DNA of 5,667 nt from Gammaproteobacteria bacterium (lineage in GTDB: Bacteria > Pseudomonadota > Gammaproteobacteria > Burkholderiales > Burkholderiaceae_C): the NCBI GenBank assembly GCA_030054245.1, contig JASGCH010000101.1:1-5667 (forward strand), in the 5' to 3' direction. Below are positions 1-4,976 of the stretch, piece after piece (within the stretch, counting starts at the first letter, position 1; every line of letters starts with the position of its first letter). Position numbers and translations under genes: made by a program. A model generated the notes under the pieces. It ran no database searches. It had not been told where the DNA came from and saw nothing but the letters and a program-made list of their open reading frames with translations.

Positions 1-260
1 GTGGCTATACTGTCGATGAATGGGCCAAAAGCTTAGTTTTATATCCGCAAAAATCTATAAACTTAACGATGGATGCGTTTGAACTCAGTCCGAATAAATT
101 AGTGGGTTTGGATCAACTACAACAAAATTTAGATTCGAAAGGTAAAATTCTGGTGCGTAAAAGTGGCACAGAAGCGGTTATTCGAGTTATGGTGGAAACC
201 GAAGACGAAGAACTTATGGATGAAACTTTGGATCGAGTTAAGGATTTGCTGGCTATCTGA
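1..260 (+). CDS. glmM: Phosphoglucosamine mutase, C-terminal fragment
   Basis: GlmM interconverts glucosamine-6-phosphate and glucosamine-1-phosphate in the cytoplasm, on the route to UDP-N-acetylglucosamine for peptidoglycan and lipopolysaccharide. Only the last 85 codons are present: the frame is open from base 3 and stops at TGA 258-260, and the 5' part lies outside the window (the family is usually about 445 aa). What is visible is the C-terminal phosphate-binding domain. A segment with the YPQ element is typical of GlmM, where 'PQ..(V/I)N' precedes the last domain. It is followed by the loop VRKSGTEAVIRVMVE, whose S-G-T-E and downstream Arg contact the substrate phosphate in this family. 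The usual Pro after SGTE is Ala here, a minor oddity. The fragment ends in an acidic helical tail, as GlmM proteins do. Other alpha-D-phosphohexomutases share the SGTE loop, but the RKSGTE..IRVMVE wording favours GlmM. Confidence 0.88.
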   Translation, partial: GYTVDEWAKSLVLYPQKSINLTMDAFELSPNKLVGLDQLQQNLDSKGKILVRKSGTEAVIRVMVETEDEELMDETLDRVKDLLAI

Positions 261-312
261 GGTCATTGCTTGACCTATTTCGAGCTGATCGAGAAAAGAC
301 TTTAACCTATCC

Positions 313-347
313 AAGACTGTTGCACCAGCCGATGGTTCAACAGTCTT
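313..347. repeat. Palindromic repeat R1, possible bidirectional terminator
   Basis: A perfect 10-bp inverted pair (313-322 AAGACTGTTG with 338-347 CAACAGTCTT) encloses a further 4-bp pair (324-327 ACCA with 333-336 TGGT), after one C/T mismatch, around the loop GCCGA. It sits between the convergent glmM and acyl-CoA ligase genes and overlaps the ligase stop codon (346-348). The position suits a shared transcription end, but neither strand shows a T run directly after the stem, so an intrinsic terminator is not demonstrated. Its left half matches the left end of the composite element at 3476 in about 20 of 24 positions, so I annotate it as a dispersed repeat copy. Confidence 0.6.
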
Positions 348-2004
348 ATAGTTGTCCTTCGAGGAGATCTGGTTTTATCAGCCCATTTTCTGTTAAAACT
401 TCCTTTCTCAGCTGTGTCTTAAGAATTTTTCCTGTAGCACCTAAGGGTAGAGCATCTTTAAAAACGATAAAGTCTGGAATCTGCCATTTAGCAACTTTAT
501 CTACGAAATGATCTTTGATGGATTGAGACGAAGGCTGGGTGCTAGGCTTAGGCACCACGATAAGGCAGGGTCGTTCGTCCCATTTTGGATCTTTATAGGC
601 AATACAAGCCGCCATGGCTACTTCAGGATGGGAAAGTGCTAGGTTTTCTATATCAATCGAACTGATCCATTCTCCTCCGGACTTAATAACATCTTTGCTT
701 CTATCAGTTATGATTAAATAACCTTCTTCATCCATACAAGCAATATCCCCCGTATCAAACCACCCATCATCTAGAATATTCTCAGTGGATTTAAAATAAT
801 TTTGAATAATCCATGGTCCTTTTACCAAAACATGACCACTCGATTTGCCGTCTGACGGGAGCAGATTGCCATCATCGTCTATAATTTTAATATCTACTCC
901 AAAAACTACTCGCCCTTGTTTAGTACGAATTTTGACAATTTCATCGTTGCTTAAATTTCTATGGTTATTCCTTAAACCAGCCACTGTGCCAATAGGGCTC
1001 ATCTCAGTCATTCCCCAAGCATGCAGAACTGACACGCCAAACTTTTCTAGAAAAGTTTGGATCATCACTGGTGGGCACGCAGAGCCACCGATAATCGTTC
1101 TGTTTAAAGTACTAAATTTTAAGTTTTGGGTTTGCAAATAAGACAATAATGACATCCAAACAGTAGGTACGGCCCCAGCTACGGTAACTTTTTCAGATTC
1201 AAGTAGGTGGTATAGGCTTTGACTGTCTGAAAATTGCCCATGGAAAACCAATTTGGCACCCACCATAGCCGCTGCGTACGGGATGCCCCAAGCATTTACA
1301 TGAAACATCGGCACCACCGGTAAAACGGTGTCAGTTGCCGATAAGCCTATGGCATCTGGTAAGGCGGCGGTAAAGGCATGTAATATAGTGGAACGATGAT
1401 TGTATAAGACACCTTTGGGATTACCCGTTGTGCCACTGGTATAACACAAGCTAGATGCTGAATTTTCATCTAATACTGGCCACTCCAATTGAGAGGATTG
1501 TGCGTTAATCCAAGTCTCATAAGCCAATAGTTTAGGATAGTTGGCAATATCATCGAGTTGCATCAATTCTTCCTCCGTACATAGAGCGATATAATGCCTG
1601 ATATGGGGAGTCGTGTCATACATTTTTTGTACTGTCGAATAAAATGTGATGTCAAAATAAAATATCACATCTTCAGCATGATTGGCCATCCAACTGATTT
1701 GATCTGGGTGTAACCGCGGGTTGATGGTATGCAACACCCTGCCACTACAAGAGATACCGTAAAACAACTCTAAGTGACGGTAGCTGTTCCAAGCTAAGGT
1801 GGCTATTCGGGTGCCCGATGCCAGATCCCAACGGTTCAGTCCATTGGCTACTTGCCTAGCTCTACTAGCTATGGTTTTCCAGTTGGTTCGGTGAATAGAA
1901 GAATCTAAACACTTGGACACTATTTCGGTATCGCCATGATACTTTTCTACATGTATTAAAAGCGATGAAATATTTAGGGGGTGATCTTGCATTAATCCAA
2001 ACAT
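346..2004 (-). CDS. AlkK-like medium/long-chain fatty acid--CoA ligase
   Basis: This 552-aa protein of the ANL adenylating superfamily activates a fatty acid to acyl-AMP with ATP and then transfers it to CoA, supplying beta-oxidation or lipid synthesis. All core motifs are intact: the ATP-binding loop YTSGTTGNPKG (188-198), substrate-pocket region VPMFHVNAWG (231-240), WGMTE (330-334), the ribose-binding Asp in DTGD (420), the hinge DRSKD (434-438), KSGGEW (441-446), and the C-terminal catalytic Lys526 in GATGKILK. The start MFGLMQDHPL and wording throughout resemble Pseudomonas AlkK, which is of similar length, hence the call; chain-length preference cannot be read from sequence. The ATG at 2004 is chosen because homologues begin M.G.M; no good ribosome binding site precedes it. 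The gene lies 133 bp downstream of hemL on the same strand, so it could be co-transcribed with hemL, and it converges on glmM. Confidence 0.92.
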   Translation of the reverse strand: MFGLMQDHPLNISSLLIHVEKYHGDTEIVSKCLDSSIHRTNWKTIASRARQVANGLNRWDLASGTRIATLAWNSYRHLELFYGISCSGRVLHTINPRLHPDQISWMANHAEDVIFYFDITFYSTVQKMYDTTPHIRHYIALCTEEELMQLDDIANYPKLLAYETWINAQSSQLEWPVLDENSASSLCYTSGTTGNPKGVLYNHRSTILHAFTAALPDAIGLSATDTVLPVVPMFHVNAWGIPYAAAMVGAKLVFHGQFSDSQSLYHLLESEKVTVAGAVPTVWMSLLSYLQTQNLKFSTLNRTIIGGSACPPVMIQTFLEKFGVSVLHAWGMTEMSPIGTVAGLRNNHRNLSNDEIVKIRTKQGRVVFGVDIKIIDDDGNLLPSDGKSSGHVLVKGPWIIQNYFKSTENILDDGWFDTGDIACMDEEGYLIITDRSKDVIKSGGEWISSIDIENLALSHPEVAMAACIAYKDPKWDERPCLIVVPKPSTQPSSQSIKDHFVDKVAKWQIPDFIVFKDALPLGATGKILKTQLRKEVLTENGLIKPDLLEGQL

Positions 2005-2087
2005 AGCTTGTCAGAATAAAAAAACTATAAAATTAAATACCAAGAAAGTAGGAGTACTAGGAGGCCAGTAGCATTTCAGCCGTTTCG

Positions 2088-2097
2088 AGACTATTGC
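2088..2097. repeat. Short repeat core AGACTATTGC in the hemL/ligase gap
   Basis: These ten bases are identical to the start of the internal repeat R3 (3753-3762) and differ by one transition from R1 at 314-323. The similarity fades after ten bases (a GCC..CGCC echo follows), so this is a degenerate or chance copy. It is listed because it also lies between genes. Confidence 0.3.
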
Positions 2098-2136
2098 ATG
2101 AGGAGAGCCTTCGCCAATACCATGGTCGTCTTGGGT

Positions 2137-2163
2137 ATTATAGGAGATTAAATGTCGTCTCAA
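2137..2163 (-). promoter_or_regulatory. Candidate promoter for the acyl-CoA ligase
   Basis: Read on the minus strand, a consensus -10 TATAAT (2142-2137) overlaps the hemL stop codon. A TTGAGA hexamer (2163-2158, five of six bases of the -35 consensus) precedes it, with a short 15-bp spacer. A transcript from here would give the ligase a 5' leader of about 125 nt, which includes a 6-bp hairpin (2116-2121 with 2134-2139). The spacer is suboptimal and read-through from hemL is equally possible. Confidence 0.3.
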
Positions 2164-3433
2164 AAGCGGCCAAAGTCTTATCTAAGTCACTTTCTGAATG
2201 CTGAATACTTATAAACCCACATTCATACATAGACGGAGCAATATATATTCCTTGCTTCAATAAGCTATGAAATAATTTACTAAAAATCTTCGAGTTAGAA
2301 TGTGCCACTTCTTGATAGGTTGTAGGCAAGGCATCTAATAAAAAGAAACCAAACATACCACCTTCGTAGTCCACTTGAACGGGTAATCCCTTGATTTTTC
2401 CAAGTTGGCATAATCCTTCAGTTAACTTTTTGGATAAATTAGCTAAATGAGCATAGACTCCTGGTTGCTCTAATATCTCGAGAGTAGCTAAGCCACACGC
2501 TGTGGCTATAGGATTACCACTTAGCGTGCCAGCTTGATAGACTGCTCCGAGTGGTGCTAAGTGTTGCATAATGGATTTCTTGCCACCAAATGCAGCCAAA
2601 GGCATCCCGCCACCAATGACCTTACCCAATAGGGTTAAATCTGGTTTTAAGCTAGGGATTTTTTGTTGATAAATTTCTTGAGCACCACCCATAGCCACTC
2701 GAAACCCAGTCATAACTTCGTCAAAAATCAACAAACTTTGAAATTCGGTACATAGTTTTTGACAAACTTCAATAAATTCACTGTGGGCTCTTACAAAATT
2801 CATATTGCCAGCAATGGGTTCAAGGATGACACAAGCAATATTTTGCCCTCTTTGGGCGAAGGTTTCTTCCAATTGTGGAATGTTGTTGTATTCTAGTACT
2901 ATCGTGTCTTTTATGGTATCCATGCTCACTCCGGCGCTATTAGGCGCACCAAAAGTAGCTAATCCAGAGCCACCTTTTATGAGTAAGGCATCGGTGTGCC
3001 CATGGTAACACCCCTCAAATTTTACTATCAGAGCTCTCTTGGTATAACCTCTTGCTAACCGTAAAGCTGACATCACCGCCTCTGTGCCAGAATTGACCAA
3101 TCGTATGAGATCGATAGAAGGAAAGTGCCGCAACACTTTCTGTGCCAATAAGGTCTCCCTTTCTGTAGGGGTTCCATAAGAAAATCCTAGATCTATCGCT
3201 TGTTTTACCGCAGTTACTACCTTGGGATGGGCGTGTCCTGCTAACATGGCTCCCCAAGATCCAATGTAGTCTATGTAAGGAGTATTGTTGGCATCCCAGA
3301 TATAAGCCCCTTGAGCACGATTTATAAATATTGGGTTCCCCCCCACAGCTTGAAAGCTTCTAACTGGAGAGTTTACTCCGCCAGGTAAAACTTTACAAGC
3401 TTCTTGCATTAAGGTCAAATTTTGATCCATCAT
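2138..3433 (-). CDS. hemL: Glutamate-1-semialdehyde 2,1-aminomutase
   Basis: HemL is a PLP-dependent class III aminotransferase-fold enzyme that converts glutamate-1-semialdehyde to 5-aminolevulinate, the last step of the C5 route into haem and other tetrapyrroles; it acts as a cytoplasmic dimer. The 431-aa protein is full length for the family. Visible landmarks are the N-terminal LPGGVNSPVRSF (16-27), NSGTEAV (114-120, cofactor phosphate contact), GCYHGH (141-146), FDEVMTGFR (237-245, Asp238 pairs with the pyridine nitrogen), Lys271 in LGKVIGGGMP as the Schiff-base lysine, and GTLSGNP (302-308). The gene starts with tandem ATGs (3433 and 3430). There is no in-frame start upstream, and the bases before it read CCTTCCTT on the coding strand, so no Shine-Dalgarno is evident. 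It is divergent from the rubredoxin across a repeat-filled gap. In my recollection hemL often lies near rubredoxin and thiamin genes in Gammaproteobacteria; no thiamin gene is present here. Confidence 0.97.
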   Translation of the reverse strand: MMDQNLTLMQEACKVLPGGVNSPVRSFQAVGGNPIFINRAQGAYIWDANNTPYIDYIGSWGAMLAGHAHPKVVTAVKQAIDLGFSYGTPTERETLLAQKVLRHFPSIDLIRLVNSGTEAVMSALRLARGYTKRALIVKFEGCYHGHTDALLIKGGSGLATFGAPNSAGVSMDTIKDTIVLEYNNIPQLEETFAQRGQNIACVILEPIAGNMNFVRAHSEFIEVCQKLCTEFQSLLIFDEVMTGFRVAMGGAQEIYQQKIPSLKPDLTLLGKVIGGGMPLAAFGGKKSIMQHLAPLGAVYQAGTLSGNPIATACGLATLEILEQPGVYAHLANLSKKLTEGLCQLGKIKGLPVQVDYEGGMFGFFLLDALPTTYQEVAHSNSKIFSKLFHSLLKQGIYIAPSMYECGFISIQHSESDLDKTLAAFETTFNLL

Positions 3434-3463
3434 AAGGAAGGTATTGAGATTGGAAATAGTGAG

Positions 3464-3469
3464 ATTATA
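3464..3469 (-). promoter_or_regulatory. Candidate -10 box for hemL
   Basis: The minus strand has a consensus TATAAT (3469-3464), placing a start site about 25 nt before the hemL ATG. No convincing -35 hexamer lies 15-18 bp upstream. That space falls in the palindrome ACCAGC-G-GCTGGT (3486-3498) at the edge of the composite repeat, which could serve as a regulator site. The short leader and missing Shine-Dalgarno fit each other but prove nothing. Confidence 0.35.
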
Positions 3470-3519
3470 AATGGAAGACTGTTGTACCAGCGGCTGGTGC
3501 CGCGGTTACACCTTGGCTC

Positions 3520-3554
3520 GCTATTCTCGCATATACTCAATATGCGAGAATAGC
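3520..3554. repeat. Hairpin H1, perfect 14-bp stem
   Basis: GCTATTCTCGCATA (3520-3533) is the exact reverse complement of 3541-3554, with a 7-base loop TACTCAA. The central 25 bases (3525-3549) match the reverse complement of the H2 centre (3866-3890) at 21 positions, so the two hairpins are related copies in opposite orientation. There is no T run on either side to suggest a terminator. Confidence 0.75.
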
Positions 3555-3559
3555 TCGCG

Positions 3560-3580
3560 ACTGCGTTATATTTCTCCGTT
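3560..3580. repeat. Left arm of a perfect 21-bp inverted repeat
   Basis: Bases 3560-3580 (starting ACTGCGTTATATTTC) are the exact reverse complement of 3897-3917, 316 bases away. This arm lies just after hairpin H1. On the opposite strand the right arm lies just before H2, so the order of hairpin and arm is swapped between the two copies. Confidence 0.8.
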
Positions 3581-3752
3581 TCAAGCCCTGTAATTGAGTA
3601 GCTCGTCCGAGTTTGTGCCAAAGTTTTAATGAGCACATATATTTTATAATATACAATCTGGAAGATGATTTCGCCGTCAGTTATCATCATGATAGGTTTT
3701 AGGCTTGCGATGCAAGCTGGATAGATTCTCATGGTTAATCAGAAACATACTC

Positions 3753-3799
3753 AGACTATTGCGCCGACGGCTGGTGCCGCTCGGACGAACTGCCAAAGT
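3753..3799. repeat. Internal repeat copy R3, apparently uninterrupted
   Basis: Bases 3754-3780 match 3477-3503 in 22 of 27 positions. They run straight into a second conserved block, GCTCGGACGAAC then TGCCAAAGT (3779-3799). The equivalent of that block on the left is at 3601-3624 (GCTCGTCCGAG then TGCCAAAGT). In the left copy the two halves are therefore separated by about 97 bp carrying H1 and the 21-bp arm, as if a hairpin cassette had inserted there. Confidence 0.55.
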
Positions 3800-3855
3800 A
3801 CAAGGCTTCCGCACACCACGCAACCAGCTTCATTTTCGAAGATGATCATGGTGAG

Positions 3856-3900
3856 CGTTCTATGGTCTTGCATAGGGAGTATATACGAGACCATAGAACG
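3856..3900. repeat. Hairpin H2, perfect 13-bp stem
   Basis: CGTTCTATGGTCT (3856-3868) is the exact reverse complement of 3888-3900. The 19-base loop allows two more pairs (3869 with 3887 as a wobble, 3870 with 3886). The stem bases differ from those of H1 while the tip motif TCTCG.ATATACTC..TATGC.AGA is shared on the opposite strand, so both copies keep full pairing despite sequence change. Its 3' arm overlaps the right 21-bp arm by four bases. Confidence 0.75.
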
Positions 3901-3917
3901 GAGAAATATAACGCAGT
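3897..3917. repeat. Right arm of the perfect 21-bp inverted repeat
   Basis: This is the exact reverse complement of 3560-3580. It continues into TAACGCAGTAATTTGACA (3909-3926), which recurs with two mismatches at 4802-4819 upstream of the BMP gene. That links this element to the second non-coding region. Confidence 0.8.
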
Positions 3918-3988
3918 AATTTGACATTGCAGTCAGCGGCGTAGCCGTAGGTGCAAAGGTCTCATACTTCTAGCTAAGCTGGGTGGGC

Positions 3989-4018
3989 TTGGTGTATCGA
4001 CATCCGTAGGGTTATTAT
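3989..4018 (+). promoter_or_regulatory. Weak candidate promoter for the rubredoxin operon
   Basis: TTGGTG (3989-3994) and TATTAT (4013-4018) are separated by 18 bp, in AT-rich DNA 28 bases before the rubredoxin ATG. The -35 match is only the TTG. The site lies just outside the right end of the composite repeat. Confidence 0.3.
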
Positions 4019-4045
4019 TTTATTTTTAATGGATTAATTGTCAAA

Positions 4046-4210
4046 ATGAAAACATGGGTTTGTTTAATTTGTGGCTGGGTATATGATGAAGAGAAGGGGG
4101 CGCCGGATGAAGGTATAGCCCCTGGTACTCTTTGGCAAAATGTTCCTGATAATTGGATTTGTCCTGAATGCGGTGCTAGAAAAGAAGATTTTGAAATGAT
4201 TGAACTTTAA
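4046..4210 (+). CDS. Rubredoxin
   Basis: This is a 54-aa soluble one-iron electron carrier, full length for a rubredoxin. Four cysteines (6, 9, 39, 42) in the paired motifs C-L-I-C-G and C-P-E-C-G coordinate the iron. The aromatic core (Trp4, Tyr13, Trp30, Trp37), the DEGIAPGT turn (21-28) and the KEDFE tail are typical. Rubredoxins pass electrons to partners such as alkane hydroxylases, rubrerythrin-type peroxidases or oxygen-detoxifying flavoproteins; nothing here identifies the partner. The AlkK-like ligase nearby is suggestive, since alkane-degradation loci contain both families. However, it is on the other strand across hemL, and no hydroxylase is present. The ATG at 4046 gives the standard N-terminus (MKTWVCLICG). 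The upstream ribosome binding site is poor. The next gene starts nine bases after the stop, so the two are probably co-transcribed. Confidence 0.97.
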   Translation: MKTWVCLICGWVYDEEKGAPDEGIAPGTLWQNVPDNWICPECGARKEDFEMIEL

Positions 4211-4219
4211 TATTGGGGT

Positions 4220-4639
4220 ATGACGCTTCGACCTACAGCCTTTATTTCGAATCAACGGGAGCATATTGAATACAATCTATTGGCTCAATTAACTTTGCCA
4301 GAAAAAGAAAGAGATTTTCTGCAAATTAAATATTTGATGAATGAACTGTTTCTGCAAATGTCTCAAGAGTTACTAGATACTTTAAACAGTAGATTGAACT
4401 TAGCAAAATTGGAATCTAGTTCATTTTACTTTGTAGAAATAGCCAAATTGATCGAAACCTTGGCTAACTTAAGTAAAGAGCAGGGTTTTCATGTTCTGGC
4501 CGAACATGGCTTTAAGCTACAAAAGCAAGCCAAAGCCTTTACTGAAATCCCTTGGTCACTCTCTGAATATGAGAGTTGTGTCAATGAAATTAATGGCTTA
4601 ATTCAACATTTTCATATCCAAGCTACTCAATTAGATTAA
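4220..4639 (+). CDS. Uncharacterised helical protein downstream of rubredoxin
   Basis: I do not recognise this 139-aa protein. It is very rich in Leu, Glu, Lys and Gln, has a single Cys (120), and has no signal peptide, membrane segment or CxxC motif. Heptad-like Leu/Ile spacing from about 17 to 105 and again from 114 to 133 suggests an all-helical, cytoplasmic fold. The stretch LAEHGFKLQKQAKAF (93-107) faintly recalls the His-bearing helix of Hpt phosphotransfer domains, but the A-H-x-L-K-G pattern is absent, so this is a weak idea only. The ATG at 4220 is the first possible start after an in-frame stop at 4208. The GGGG just before it is too close to be a normal Shine-Dalgarno. An intact frame with codon use like its neighbours and a nine-base gap after the rubredoxin gene argue that it is real and in that operon. 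Confidence 0.75.
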   Translation: MTLRPTAFISNQREHIEYNLLAQLTLPEKERDFLQIKYLMNELFLQMSQELLDTLNSRLNLAKLESSSFYFVEIAKLIETLANLSKEQGFHVLAEHGFKLQKQAKAFTEIPWSLSEYESCVNEINGLIQHFHIQATQLD

Positions 4640-4717
4640 AGAAATCTAGGGTACCCACAAAATTTCGATCTACTTGCCATGGTATTTTTATTGAATGCGT
4701 GGTATGAGTCCATGATA

Positions 4718-4772
4718 ATGGGGAGTCATTTCAAATGTACAAAATAATTGATGGGGTATCATTTTGTAAATG
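4718..4772. repeat. Imperfect tandem repeat, two units
   Basis: ATGGGGAGTCATTTCAAATG (4718-4737) is followed at 4751-4772 by a similar unit beginning ATGGGGTATCATTTTG and ending AAATG, offset 33 bases. The second unit also pairs with ACAAAAT (4739-4745) to form a 7-bp hairpin with 4761-4767, extendable by TCATTT/AAATGA across a bulge. Confidence 0.5.
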
Positions 4773-4801
4773 ATCGATGCGCAACCTCGTTGTGCACTGC
4801 T

Positions 4802-4819
4802 TAACGCAGTAATCTGCCA
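4802..4819. repeat. Second copy of the 18-bp motif from the composite element
   Basis: TAACGCAGTAATCTGCCA matches 3909-3926 (TAACGCAGTAATTTGACA) in 16 of 18 bases. Both copies lie just downstream of a hairpin. The similarity does not extend clearly on either side. Confidence 0.5.
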
Positions 4820-4874
4820 GCTCGCCTTCGGTAAAATCGAGGGTATAATGCTCTATGCTTGGGACGCTTACTGG

Positions 4875-4919
4875 CTAGGAGAAACTTGGCCAAACGGCCT
4901 TGTAGGGTTTACTACCTAG
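4875..4919. other. Long interrupted stem-loop
   Basis: Three nested pairs stack here: CTAGG/CCTAG (4875-4879 with 4915-4919), AAAC/GTTT (4882-4885 with 4907-4910) and GGCC/GGCC (4888-4891 with 4896-4899, loop AAAC). The shape suits a structured RNA or a cruciform. I cannot match it to a named RNA family. Confidence 0.4.
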
Positions 4920-4923
4920 AACC

Positions 4924-4939
4924 GATCACTATTGTGATC
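4924..4939. promoter_or_regulatory. Operator-like palindrome GATCAC-TATT-GTGATC
   Basis: A perfect 6-bp dyad with a 4-base centre ends 29 bp before the TATAAT at 4969-4974. The symmetry and location suit a dimeric regulator site. It does not fit the CRP pattern (TGTGA with a 6-base gap to TCACA), and the regulator is unknown. Confidence 0.3.
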
Positions 4940-4976
4940 ATTTGTCTGTTGGTGATGATATTTAGCATTATAATGT

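Larger units (their letters stand above)
3476..3962. repeat. Composite nested inverted-repeat element (about 487 bp)
   Basis: This fills most of the 612-bp gap between hemL and the rubredoxin, and I see no convincing gene in it. The two ends form imperfect inverted repeats: 3476-3503 and the reverse complement of 3936-3962 share about 21 of 28 positions, with the pattern AGAC..TTG..CC..CGGCT..GCCGC. Inside are hairpin H1 (3520-3554), a perfect 21-bp inverted pair (3560-3580 with 3897-3917), an internal direct copy of the end repeat (R3, 3753-3799), smaller hairpins (3614-3637, 3703-3717) and hairpin H2 (3856-3900). The short open frames across it have no recognisable domain and run through the palindromes. 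The layout recalls a miniature inverted-repeat element, or several inserted into each other. No target-site duplication is obvious and no transposase is present. The biological nature is inferred. Confidence 0.65.

Noticed and set aside
313..347. Strong rho-independent terminator for glmM
   Set aside because: The stem is good, but no T run follows on either strand, so I annotate it as a repeat with a possible terminator role only.
3430..3732. Minus-strand open frame of 100 codons upstream of hemL
   Set aside because: It runs through the palindromic repeats, has no recognisable domain or ribosome site, and its end overlaps the hemL start; it is best explained as chance.
3731..3919. Plus-strand open frame of 62 codons in the hemL/rubredoxin gap
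   Set aside because: It is made almost entirely of repeat R3, hairpin H2 and the 21-bp arm, and has no protein-like features.
3476..3962. CRISPR array
   Set aside because: The repeats are few, inverted, unequal in length and irregularly spaced, and there are no cas genes.
3936..4010. tRNA-like fold near the right end of the composite element
   Set aside because: There is no T-loop GTTCGA motif and no acceptor-stem pairing; the small palindrome CGGC-GTA-GCCG belongs to the repeat end.
4064..4264. Minus-strand open frame over the rubredoxin gene
   Set aside because: It is a shadow of a clear rubredoxin reading frame on the other strand.
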